Notes under the pieces: generated by a model
The model's database searches: none
The model's input: the letters and a program-made list of their open reading frames with translations, nothing else
What the model was told of the DNA's origin: nothing
Assembly: GCF_900186995.1 (NCBI RefSeq)
Contig: NZ_LT906463.1
Coordinates: forward strand, 1,116,001 to 1,180,000
DNA from: Haemophilus pittmaniae
Lineage (GTDB): Bacteria; Pseudomonadota; Gammaproteobacteria; Enterobacterales; Pasteurellaceae
Length of the DNA: 64,000 bases
Reading direction: 5' to 3'
Translations under genes and position numbers: made by a program
In this document: in pieces, positions 30,968 to 38,395 of the stretch
Layout: each line of letters begins with the position of its first letter
Numbering within the stretch: position 1 is the stretch's first letter

Positions 30968-31041
30968 TGGAGGCGTGTCCCGGAGTCGAACCGAGCTACA
31001 TGGATTTGCAATCCAGTGCATAACCGCTTTGCTAACACGCC
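30968..31041 (-). tRNA. cysT: tRNA-Cys (GCA)
   Basis: A 74-nt tRNA with acceptor GGCGTGT/ACACGCC, anticodon loop TTGCAAA (GCA), discriminator T and encoded CCA. It lies 20 nt upstream of tRNA-Leu on the minus strand and 3 nt after tRNA-Gly. Confidence 0.96.
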
Positions 31042-31044
31042 ATT

Positions 31045-31120
<76 letters not shown>

Positions 31121-31135
31121 AAAAAAGTAGTGCGC

Positions 31136-31163
31136 ATTTTACGGATATTTAAATGGCTGTCAA
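31136..31163 (-). promoter_or_regulatory. Promoter of the Gly-Cys-Leu tRNA cluster
   Basis: On the minus strand a perfect TTGACA (31163-31158) and TAAAAT (31141-31136) are 16 bp apart. They are followed by a GC-rich discriminator (GCGCAC) typical of stringently controlled stable-RNA promoters. The remaining 387 bp up to metB hold this promoter, a 14-bp direct repeat, a near-uptake sequence (AAGTGCGAC) and repeat copy 5; I see no gene there. Confidence 0.82.
31143..31156 (+). repeat. 14-bp direct repeat, copy in the tRNA promoter
   Basis: GGATATTTAAATGG, identical to 30850-30863. It falls in the spacer of the tRNA promoter, so the two copies bracket the tRNA cluster. Confidence 0.8.
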
Positions 31164-31379
31164 TTAGCATTTCCGCAAAAAAAGTGCGACTGTCGAAAAA
31201 ACCTCCGTTTCCCGATTTTCCCTACGCATAAATGCCTTGTTGAGGGGGAAATGGCAAATTCCCCTTTGCACCCCGAACGCTTTGTGCCAAAATTGTGGCG
31301 TTTTTATAAAATGCCCGGTAGCGTTAGGGGCACTTCTTGAACGCGTTGTAGTGAATTCGGCGATTTCTTCGTTTTTAAA

Positions 31380-31452
31380 CAACTTCTAATAAAATCAATG
31401 ACTTAGCTCTTATTTTTGATAAAACTCGAAAAAATGCGATGGCGTTTTCGTG
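31380..31452 (-). repeat. Dispersed 3'-end element, copy 5
   Basis: In minus orientation it contains AAAACGCCA, CGAGTTTTATC and AGTCATTGATTTTATTAG. It lies between the divergent tRNA cluster and the metB-like gene. It is the only copy whose CGCC end faces a gene's 5' side. Confidence 0.85.
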
Positions 31453-31507
31453 TGCGTGGAAGTGTGGCCCAGCCAGACGAGGCAGACAAATATTTCTTGA
31501 GGTAAAC

Positions 31508-32617
31508 ATGACAACAACATATCAAATCGATACTTTACTTGCTCAAGCGGGCAATCGTAGTGATGCTCCGACCGGTGCAGTTTCTGCGCCGATTTATTTA
31601 TCGACCGCCTACGGCCATCATGGCATCGGTGAAAGCACCGGTTATGATTATACCCGTACTAAGAATCCGACCCGTACGGTATTGGAAGACACTATTGCTA
31701 AATTAGAAAATGGCGATCGTGGTTTTGCTTTTTCTTCCGGTATGGCAGCTATTCAAGTTCTGATGACACTATTTACTGCACCCGATGAGTGGATTGTTGG
31801 TAGTGATGTATACGGTGGGACTTATCGTTTGTTGGATTTTGCCTATAAAAATAATAATGGCGTTAAACCGGTTTATGTAAATACCGCCGATTTAGCGGCA
31901 ATTGAAGGCGCGATTAATGCCAATACCAAAGCGATCTTTATTGAAACACCATCCAATCCATTGATGGAAGAATGCGATTTACAAGCGATTGCCACTTTAG
32001 CTAAAAAACATCAATTGTTATTAATTGCCGATAATACATTTTTAACACCGGTGTTGTCCCGTCCATTGGATTTAGGGGCCGATTTGGTGATTCACAGCGG
32101 TACCAAATACATTGCCGGCCACAATGATGCATTGGTTGGTCTGATTGTGGCTAAAGGTCAAGCGTTATGCGATCGAATTGCCTATATTCAAAATGGGGCA
32201 GGGGCGGTACTTTCGCCATTTGATTCGTGGCTAACGATTCGTGGGATGAAGACCTTGGCGTTGCGTATGGAACGTCATCAATCGAATGCCCGTCAAGTGG
32301 CCGAGTTTTTGGCGGCGCAACCACAAGTCGATAGCGTACTTTATCCAAATAAGGGGGGAATGTTGTCTTTCCGTTTGAAGGATGAAGCTTGGGTTAACAC
32401 ATTTTTGAAAGCGATTAAATTGATCACCTTTGCTGAGAGCTTGGGGGGAACGGAAAGTTTTATTACTTATCCGGCTACCCAAACCCATATGGATATTCCA
32501 GAGGCTGAACGGGTTGCACGCGGTATTACCAATAATCTGTTACGTTTTTCTGTCGGATTGGAAAATATTGAAGATATCAAAGCGGATTTAGCACAGGCAT
32601 TGGCTCAGTTGAAATAA
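31508..32617 (+). CDS. metB: Cys/Met-metabolism PLP enzyme, cystathionine gamma-synthase-like
   Basis: A 369-residue PLP-dependent gamma-family enzyme. The PLP lysine is in HSGTKYIAGHNDALVG; DYTRTKNPTRT, FSSGMAAIQ and ADNTFLTPVLSRPLDLGADLVIHS are conserved. Pasteurellaceae homologues are usually annotated as cystathionine gamma-synthase; a lyase role cannot be excluded from sequence. The start is ATG 31508 (MTTTYQIDTLLAQAG) with GAGGTAAAC upstream; the frame opens 69 nt earlier inside repeat copy 5. ldhA follows by 22 nt. Confidence 0.85.
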   Translation: MTTTYQIDTLLAQAGNRSDAPTGAVSAPIYLSTAYGHHGIGESTGYDYTRTKNPTRTVLEDTIAKLENGDRGFAFSSGMAAIQVLMTLFTAPDEWIVGSDVYGGTYRLLDFAYKNNNGVKPVYVNTADLAAIEGAINANTKAIFIETPSNPLMEECDLQAIATLAKKHQLLLIADNTFLTPVLSRPLDLGADLVIHSGTKYIAGHNDALVGLIVAKGQALCDRIAYIQNGAGAVLSPFDSWLTIRGMKTLALRMERHQSNARQVAEFLAAQPQVDSVLYPNKGGMLSFRLKDEAWVNTFLKAIKLITFAESLGGTESFITYPATQTHMDIPEAERVARGITNNLLRFSVGLENIEDIKADLAQALAQLK

Positions 32618-32638
32618 CGTTAAATTTCGGAGGTCAGG

Positions 32639-33634
32639 ATGAAAGTCGCGGTTTACAGTACGAAAAGTTACGATCGTAAATATTTAGAATTAATCAATGC
32701 AAAATATGCATTGGATTTGGAATTCTTCGATTTTATGTTGAGCGAAAGGACGGCCAAAATGGCTGAGCATTGCCAAGCTGTGTGTATTTTTGTTAACGAT
32801 GATGGTAGTCGTAAGGTATTGGAAAAACTGGCGGCGATGGGGGTAAAAATTATTGCGCTGCGTTGCGCCGGTTTTAATAATGTTGATTTGCAAGCAGCTG
32901 AGGAATTGGGGCTAACCGTAGTGCGTGTGCCCGCTTATTCTCCAGAAGCCGTTGCCGAGCATACAGTAGCCTTAATGATGACGTTAAATCGCCGTATTCA
33001 CCGCGCTTATCAACGCACCCGTGAAGCCAATTTTTCGTTAGAAGGATTGATTGGATTTAATATGCACGGGCGTACCGTTGGGGTGATTGGAACCGGTAAA
33101 ATTGGCGTGGCGGTAATGCGTATTTTACGTGGCTTTGGCATGCATATTCTGGCCTATGATCCATTTAAAAATCCGCTAGCTGAGGAATTGGGAGCACAAT
33201 ATGTGGAACTGGATGAACTATATCATCGTTCCCATGTTATCAGTTTGCATTGCCCGGCAACTCCGGAAAACTACCATTTGTTGAATCGAGATGCTTTCTC
33301 CAAAATGAAAGATGGTGTAATGATCATCAATACCAGCCGTGGTAGTTTAATTGATACTCAAGCAGCGATCGATGCCTTAAAACAACGGAAAATTGGTGCC
33401 TTGGGGATGGATGTTTATGAAAATGAACGGGATTTATTTTTTGAGGATAAATCCAACGAGGTGGTGCAAGATGATGTATTCCGCCGCCTTTCCTCTTGCC
33501 ATAACGTGTTGATTACCGGCCATCAAGCCTTTTTAACGGAAGAGGCATTGACCGCAATTGCAGATGTGACATTGGCTAATATCTACCAAGTTGCACAGGG
33601 TAAGGATTGTCAAAATAAGGTAAAAGCCGTTTAA
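32639..33634 (+). CDS. ldhA: D-lactate dehydrogenase (fermentative)
   Basis: A 331-residue NAD-dependent D-2-hydroxyacid dehydrogenase that reduces pyruvate to D-lactate. The Rossmann motif GVIGTGKIGVAVMRIL, the catalytic Arg in INTSRGSLIDT, the Glu in ENERDLFFE-type region and the catalytic His in ITGHQAFLTEEAL are present. RBS GGAGG. It is 22 nt after the metB-like gene and may share its transcript. Confidence 0.95.
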   Translation: MKVAVYSTKSYDRKYLELINAKYALDLEFFDFMLSERTAKMAEHCQAVCIFVNDDGSRKVLEKLAAMGVKIIALRCAGFNNVDLQAAEELGLTVVRVPAYSPEAVAEHTVALMMTLNRRIHRAYQRTREANFSLEGLIGFNMHGRTVGVIGTGKIGVAVMRILRGFGMHILAYDPFKNPLAEELGAQYVELDELYHRSHVISLHCPATPENYHLLNRDAFSKMKDGVMIINTSRGSLIDTQAAIDALKQRKIGALGMDVYENERDLFFEDKSNEVVQDDVFRRLSSCHNVLITGHQAFLTEEALTAIADVTLANIYQVAQGKDCQNKVKAV

Positions 33635-33738
33635 GATTTTAACAATCAAACCAATTTGTGGCGGGGCACAATCCTTGTGATATGATGTGCCCCGTTTATT
33701 CACAGGCGATAAGCCGAAAGCAAAATAAGGAAAAAAAC

Positions 33739-34062
33739 ATGAGTGAAGTATTACATATCAATGATGCTGAATTTGATGCACAGGTCATTAAGTCCGATAT
33801 TCCCGTTTTAGTCGATTTCTGGGCGCCTTGGTGTGGTCCTTGTAAAATGATTGCCCCGGTATTAGATGAATTGGCACCGGCTTATGCGGGTAAAGTGAAA
33901 ATCGTTAAAGTTAATGTGGATGAGAACCAAGTGACTCCGGCACAATTCGGCGTTCGTAGTATCCCAACTTTATTATTATTCAAAGATGGTCAATTGGTGG
34001 CAACTCAAGTTGGTGCATTACCAAAAGGTCAATTGGCTGCATTTATTAATCAGCACATCTAA
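33739..34062 (+). CDS. trxA: Thioredoxin 1
   Basis: A 107-residue thioredoxin with the classical active site W-C32-G-P-C35-K, cis-Pro in [13 protein letters not shown] and full family length. The frame opens at 33658, but ATG 33739 ([12 protein letters not shown]) with AAGGA upstream matches homologues. A short gap to ldhA suggests its own promoter. Confidence 0.97.
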   Translation: MSEVLHINDAEFDAQVIKSDIPVLVDFWAPWCGPCKMIAPVLDELAPAYAGKVKIVKVNVDENQVTPAQFGVRSIPTLLLFKDGQLVATQVGALPKGQLAAFINQHI

Positions 34063-34070
34063 TCAATAAT

Positions 34071-34105
34071 AAAACGGCTGCCGGATAAAATGGCAGCCGT
34101 TGTTC
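34071..34105 (+). terminator. Intrinsic terminator of trxA
   Basis: AACGGCTGCC / GGCAGCCGTT with a 9-nt loop, followed by GTTCTTTTC. Confidence 0.82.
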
Positions 34106-34258
34106 TTTTCTGGCAAGTGGCAGAATTGCTTTTTACCATTGATATTCCAGCCAAAATCCGTCTTATTGGGCGGGCGATTTACCCTCTATTTAGTATGGTG
34201 ATAGCTTCTTAAAGGACTATACTAAAAATATTCATCTCTCTTTTTCTTTTTTGTTGTC

Positions 34259-34597
34259 ATGACTGAAAATCCTTTCTATGCCCGTTGGTCAACTCAGGGT
34301 AATACTCTTTGTTTAGGCCATTGGATTATCAACTATAAAGGCCTACCACTCACCCTTCCGCTAGAGCGTAGTGAAAAAGATATGGGCACCAATAATATTT
34401 ATAATTTTATGGATCCTGAAGATGAGCTTTATCGCGAAGGCTTAGAAGAAGACGACTGGATTGTCGAAAATATTGATTGGCTTTCCGATGTATTTATTAC
34501 CCATGATATTCCCTTAGAAGAAATGCTCTTTCGCGCCTTTTATCAAGCGGTAAATAAAGAAGACTGGCGCTGTGGCAGTTGTGGTGGTTGTATCTAA
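34259..34597 (+). CDS. Acidic protein with C-terminal Cys-rich tail, unknown function
   Basis: A 112-residue soluble protein that I cannot assign. It is strongly acidic (NFMDPEDELYREGLEEDDW), has several Trp residues and ends with RCGSCGGCI, a CxxCxxC cluster at the very C-terminus that could bind a metal or serve as a redox site. The start at ATG 34259 follows an AT-rich region. It lies between trxA and upp as a single gene; the compact, conserved-looking core argues for a real protein. Confidence 0.72.
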   Translation: MTENPFYARWSTQGNTLCLGHWIINYKGLPLTLPLERSEKDMGTNNIYNFMDPEDELYREGLEEDDWIVENIDWLSDVFITHDIPLEEMLFRAFYQAVNKEDWRCGSCGGCI

Positions 34598-34691
34598 TTG
34601 CCAATATTTATTTTTTTCTACTCTATATTTTTCATGCATTCTAGGCTAGAATTCGCCGATTTGTTTTTTGAACGGTAAAAAGGAGCAGAAC

Positions 34692-35318
34692 ATGAAATTA
34701 GTCGAAGTCAAACATCCCCTCGTTAAACATAAAATCGGCGTAATGCGTGAAGCCGATATCGACACGAAAAAATTCCGTGAGCTGGCAACCGAAGTCGGCA
34801 GTCTCCTCACCTACGAAGCGACTGCCGATTTGGAAACGGAAAAAGTGACCATTGAAGGCTGGAACGGCCCGGTTGAAGTGGACCGTATCAAAGGCAAAAA
34901 AGTGACCGTAGTACCAATTTTACGGGCCGGTCTCGGTATGATGGATGGTGTATTGGAGCATATTCCAAGCGCTCGTATCAGTGTTGTGGGGATTTATCGT
35001 AATGAAGAAACCTTAGAACCAGTGCCTTATTTCCAAAAACTAGCGAGTGATTTGGAAGAACGTTTGGCTATCGTGGTTGACCCAATGTTGGCCACCGGCG
35101 GTTCAATGATTTCTACCATTGATTTATTAAAAGCCAAAGGCTGCCAACATATCAAAGTATTGGTATTGGTTGCTGCGCCTGAAGGTATTAAGGCTCTGGA
35201 AAAAGCCCATCCGGATATCGAACTGTATTGCGCTGCAATCGATGATCATTTAAATGAACACGGCTACATCATTCCTGGTTTGGGGGATGCGGGCGATAAG
35301 ATTTTCGGGACGAAATAA
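34692..35318 (+). CDS. upp: Uracil phosphoribosyltransferase
   Basis: A pyrimidine salvage enzyme making UMP from uracil and PRPP. The PRPP loop [20 protein letters not shown] and the C-terminal [18 protein letters not shown] are diagnostic. The start is ATG 34692 ([16 protein letters not shown]) with AGGAGCAG upstream; the TTG at 34668 would add eight residues. It precedes uraA, but a terminator lies between them. Confidence 0.97.
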   Translation: MKLVEVKHPLVKHKIGVMREADIDTKKFRELATEVGSLLTYEATADLETEKVTIEGWNGPVEVDRIKGKKVTVVPILRAGLGMMDGVLEHIPSARISVVGIYRNEETLEPVPYFQKLASDLEERLAIVVDPMLATGGSMISTIDLLKAKGCQHIKVLVLVAAPEGIKALEKAHPDIELYCAAIDDHLNEHGYIIPGLGDAGDKIFGTK

Positions 35319-35330
35319 TTTCCCTTAACC

Positions 35331-35359
35331 TAAGACGGCATTGATTGCCGTCTTTTTTC
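35331..35359 (+). terminator. Intrinsic terminator of upp
   Basis: AAGACGGCA / TGCCGTCTT around TTGAT, followed by TTTTCGG. Confidence 0.82.
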
Positions 35360-35380
35360 GGTGCGTGAAAACATTAACCG

Positions 35381-35389
35381 ACCGCACTT
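35381..35389 (-). repeat. Haemophilus-type DNA uptake sequence core
   Basis: Exact ACCGCACTT (reverse of AAGTGCGGT), followed by TT, in the upp-uraA gap. Confidence 0.8.
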
Positions 35390-35420
35390 TTAGTTAATTC
35401 AAACAGAGAGTTGAAACTTC

Positions 35421-36665
35421 ATGACTACAAATCAACAAAACGCACCTGAAGTGCAAAGTGTCGGTAAGCAGGCTTTTGTCGGCTTACAAATGTTATTCGT
35501 GGCCTTTGGCGCCTTGGTTCTTGTGCCGTTAATTACCGGCTTGGATTCCAATACCGCCTTACTGACCGCCGGTATCGGCACCCTCTTATTCCAATTGTGT
35601 ACCGGTAAACAGGTACCCATTTTCTTGGCATCTTCCTTTGCCTTTATTGCTCCAATTCAATATGGCGTACAAACCTGGGGGATTCCAACCACAATGGGGG
35701 GCTTGGCTTGCGCGGGTATCGTCTACTTAGGTTTGTCCACCTTAGTCAAATTGCGGGGTAGTGCGGCCTTAGAACGTCTATTCCCACCGGTAGTAGTTGG
35801 ACCGGTGATCATTATTATCGGGATGGGCTTAGCGCCGGTCGCGGTAGATATGGCCTTGGGTAAAAATAGTGCCTACGCTTATAACGATGCGGTGCTGGTA
35901 TCTATGGTTACTTTAATCACCACTTTATCGGTGGCAGTATTTGCTAAAGGCATGATGAAACTAATTCCAATTATGTTCGGGATTGCCGTTGGCTATATTC
36001 TTTGCCTATGCTTAGGGTTGATTAATTTCCAACCTCTCTATGATGCACCTTGGTTCGCCTTACCGAAATTAACCAAACCGGAATTTAATTTGGAAGCCAT
36101 CCTCTATATGTTACCGATTGCCATTGCACCGGCGGTAGAGCACGTTGGCGGAATCATGGCGATTAGTTCGGTGACGGGTAAAGATTTCCTTAAAAAACCG
36201 GGATTACATCGCACCTTATTAGGGGATGGTGTGGCTACTGCGGCGGCATCCTTAGTTGGTGGTCCTCCAAACACCACCTATGCAGAGGTGACAGGGGCGG
36301 TTATGCTAACCCGTAACTTTAATCCGAACATTATGACTTGGGCGGCCGTTTGGGCGATTGCGATTTCTTTCTGCGGTAAAGTTGGTGCCTTTTTAAGTAC
36401 TATTCCAACCATTGTGATGGGGGGGATTATGATGTTGGTATTCGGCTCAATTGCGGTAGTCGGGATGAGTACCTTAATTAAGGGCAAAGTAGATGTGACC
36501 GAACCACGCAATCTATGCATTATCTCCGTTGTAATGACCTTCGGAATCGGTAACATGTTCGTAAACGTTGGAGATGCGGTTTCACTTAAGGGCATTAGCC
36601 TATGTGCGATTGTTGCCATCGTATTGAACCTGATTTTGCCAAAAGCTAAAAATCAAGTAGAATAA
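35421..36665 (+). CDS. uraA: Uracil permease UraA (NCS2 family)
   Basis: A 414-residue nucleobase:proton symporter. AVEHVGGIMAISSVTGKDFLKKPGLHRTLLGDG and GGPPNTTYAEVTGAVMLTRNF carry the uracil-binding glutamates of the UraA branch, and about 14 helices are present. Its partner upp, which traps imported uracil, is immediately upstream. It is followed by hda, the same order as in H. influenzae. Confidence 0.95.
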   Translation: MTTNQQNAPEVQSVGKQAFVGLQMLFVAFGALVLVPLITGLDSNTALLTAGIGTLLFQLCTGKQVPIFLASSFAFIAPIQYGVQTWGIPTTMGGLACAGIVYLGLSTLVKLRGSAALERLFPPVVVGPVIIIIGMGLAPVAVDMALGKNSAYAYNDAVLVSMVTLITTLSVAVFAKGMMKLIPIMFGIAVGYILCLCLGLINFQPLYDAPWFALPKLTKPEFNLEAILYMLPIAIAPAVEHVGGIMAISSVTGKDFLKKPGLHRTLLGDGVATAAASLVGGPPNTTYAEVTGAVMLTRNFNPNIMTWAAVWAIAISFCGKVGAFLSTIPTIVMGGIMMLVFGSIAVVGMSTLIKGKVDVTEPRNLCIISVVMTFGIGNMFVNVGDAVSLKGISLCAIVAIVLNLILPKAKNQVE

Positions 36666-36679
36666 GCGCCGCTTAAAGG

Positions 36680-36712
36680 AGAGGGTTAAATGCCGATTTA
36701 ACCCTTTTTTAT
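36680..36712 (+). terminator. Intrinsic terminator of uraA
   Basis: GGGTTAAAT and ATTTAACCC form a stem followed by TTTTTTATTT, 20 nt after the uraA stop. Confidence 0.82.
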
Positions 36713-36723
36713 TTCACTCAGAG

Positions 36724-37425
36724 ATGAAGTTTATTGTGCCTCAACAGCTTTCCCTGCCCATTCAACAAATTGACAGCGACACTTTGGCGAATTTTGATGG
36801 AGCCAATAATGCGCTATTGCTTAATTCCTTACAGCAAAAAGCATCAGACCAGCACTTTTTCTACTTGTGGGGCGCAGCCGGTACCGGAAAAACCCATTTA
36901 TTACGTGGGCTCAGCAACGATTATTTAAATCAGGGGCTGTCTGCAATTTATGTGCCCTTGAGTAAATCGCGTTATTTTTCGCCGGCGGTATTGGATAATT
37001 TAGAAAACCAACAGCTGGTTTGTTTGGATGATGTACAGCAGGTAGTTGGGCAGAGTGATTGGGAAATTGCGCTCTTTGATCTATTTAACCGTATCAAAGC
37101 TAATCAGCAAACCCGTTTATTGGTAGCAGCCGATTGTTCGCCAAATGCCTTGCCGGTGCAATTGCCGGATTTAGCATCCAGACTGAAATGGGGCGAGGCT
37201 TACCAATTAATCCCGCTCAGCGATGCACAAAAACTGGCTTGGCTACAGCAAAATGCCCACCAACGCGGCATTGTATTGCCGGAAGAAACCGCCCATTTTC
37301 TATTTAATCGCCTGGATCGCGATATGGCCACACTCAAAGCGACACTCGAGCAACTTGATCAAGCCTCTTTGCAGGCCAAACGCAATCTCACCATTCCCTT
37401 CGTGAAGTCTATTTTGGCGCTTTAA
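36724..37425 (+). CDS. hda: DnaA regulatory inactivator Hda
   Basis: A 233-residue AAA+ protein related to DnaA domain III. With the beta clamp it promotes hydrolysis of DnaA-ATP after initiation. Visible are an N-terminal clamp-binding-type motif (QQLSLPI), Walker A GAAGTGKTHLL, Walker B VCLDDVQ and a sensor-2 region in RDMATLKATLEQLD. The ribosome-binding site is weak. Its TAA stop (37423-37425) lies inside the TTTAAACGCCCC end of repeat copy 6. Confidence 0.94.
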   Translation: MKFIVPQQLSLPIQQIDSDTLANFDGANNALLLNSLQQKASDQHFFYLWGAAGTGKTHLLRGLSNDYLNQGLSAIYVPLSKSRYFSPAVLDNLENQQLVCLDDVQQVVGQSDWEIALFDLFNRIKANQQTRLLVAADCSPNALPVQLPDLASRLKWGEAYQLIPLSDAQKLAWLQQNAHQRGIVLPEETAHFLFNRLDRDMATLKATLEQLDQASLQAKRNLTIPFVKSILAL

Positions 37426-37500
37426 ACGCCCCTTCAAAATCAAGAGTTTTATCAAAAATCAACTGTAAGTTATTGATTTTATTGGTATTCACCTAAAAAT
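37421..37500 (+). repeat. Dispersed 3'-end element, copy 6
   Basis: It begins TTTAAACGCCCC and contains AGTTTTATC and GTTATTGATTTTATTGG. It supplies the hda stop codon and fills the hda-yhhQ convergent gap. Confidence 0.9.
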
Positions 37501-38193
37501 CTATTTCCCGGCCAATTTTTGCAAACGCACCAGTAAAACATTCAATAAAACGCCATAAGCAGGCACGAATAGCAACATACCAATTAATAATTTAAACAAA
37601 TAATCGACAAACCCCAATTGCATCCAATTTTCAGCCATAAAAGGATCGCTACTTTGATAGAAGGCAACGCCAAAGAACATAAGCGTATCGGCAGCTGAAC
37701 CAAAAATCATCGAACAACTCGGTGCTACCCACCAAATTGCCAATTGGCGTAATTTATTGAATACCAACACATCCAGTAATTGACCGAATACATAAGCGCA
37801 GAAGCTGGCGAAGGCGATACGGAAAACGAATAGATTAAATTCCTCAAGTACGCCCAGCCCTTGATATTGTCCATTGGAAAAAATGACCGATATTACATAG
37901 CTAACGATTAATGCCGGCAACATCACCCAATGAATAATGCGGCGAGCACTGGTTGCCCCAAAAATCCGCACAGTTAAATCGGTAGCCAAGAAAATAAATG
38001 GAAAAGTTAAGGTGCCCCAGGTGCTATGAAAAGAGAAATCCTCAAGGGCACCAAAACGTTGTAGCGGCACATGGATTTCAAAGGGAATTTGCACAAAATA
38101 ATTACTGGCTGCAATGATAAAAATGTGGAAAAAACAAAGAATAAACAGCGCATTACGCTTTTGTTGATGGGTAAAAATAAATGTTTTTTGCAT
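37501..38193 (-). CDS. yhhQ: Queuosine precursor transporter (YhhQ/QueT family)
   Basis: A 230-residue, six-helix inner-membrane protein of the DUF165/vitamin-transporter-like family that imports preQ0/preQ1. FHSTWGTLTFPFIFLATDLTVRIFG and SYVISVIFSNG closely match E. coli YhhQ. The start at ATG 38193 (MQKTFIFTHQQKR) matches homologues; the frame's earlier ATG (38262) would run through the preQ1 riboswitch. The regulatory RNA upstream supports the function. Confidence 0.93.
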   Translation of the reverse strand: MQKTFIFTHQQKRNALFILCFFHIFIIAASNYFVQIPFEIHVPLQRFGALEDFSFHSTWGTLTFPFIFLATDLTVRIFGATSARRIIHWVMLPALIVSYVISVIFSNGQYQGLGVLEEFNLFVFRIAFASFCAYVFGQLLDVLVFNKLRQLAIWWVAPSCSMIFGSAADTLMFFGVAFYQSSDPFMAENWMQLGFVDYLFKLLIGMLLFVPAYGVLLNVLLVRLQKLAGK

Positions 38194-38201
38194 AGTTTTA
38201 A

Positions 38202-38240
38202 TCCTTTTTGAATGTGTAAAGACGGGGTGAGGGAACCCGT
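38202..38240 (-). promoter_or_regulatory. preQ1-I-type riboswitch upstream of yhhQ
   Basis: The minus-strand leader reads ACGGG-TTCCCTCA-C-CCCGT followed by an A-rich tail ending AAAAAGGA. This fits the preQ1-I fold: stem P1 (ACGGG/CCCGT), a loop L1 containing TTCC, a C before the 3' arm as the ligand contact, and a pseudoknot between L1 UCC and GGA of the ribosome-binding site. The GGA sits 8 nt before the yhhQ ATG, so preQ1 binding would hide it and repress transport. I infer the class from the fold and the gene; exact consensus matching was not run. Confidence 0.72.
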
Positions 38241-38333
38241 GAAAGCGCGCGATTTTACGCAAATAGCGATGAATTGCAATAAAAAATTTGTTTATGTGAT
38301 GGAACTTATTGAAAAACGAAGAAATGCTTTACC

Positions 38334-38370
38334 TTGACAGATGACATAAAAAATAACGATAATAATTATC
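38334..38370 (+). promoter_or_regulatory. hemR promoter with overlapping Fur box
   Basis: TTGACA (38334-38339) and GATAAT (38358-38363) are 18 bp apart. The -10 lies inside GATAATAATTATC (38358-38370), a nearly perfect Fur-box half-site pair. Iron-loaded Fur would block the promoter directly. Confidence 0.82.
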
Positions 38371-38395
38371 AGTTATTTTATGGTGAGGTGTTTAT

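Noticed and set aside
31460..31500. AGACGAGG CAGACAAA resembling MetJ boxes before the metB-like gene
   Set aside because: Only half of the positions fit tandem AGACGTCT and the phase is wrong, so I do not call an operator.
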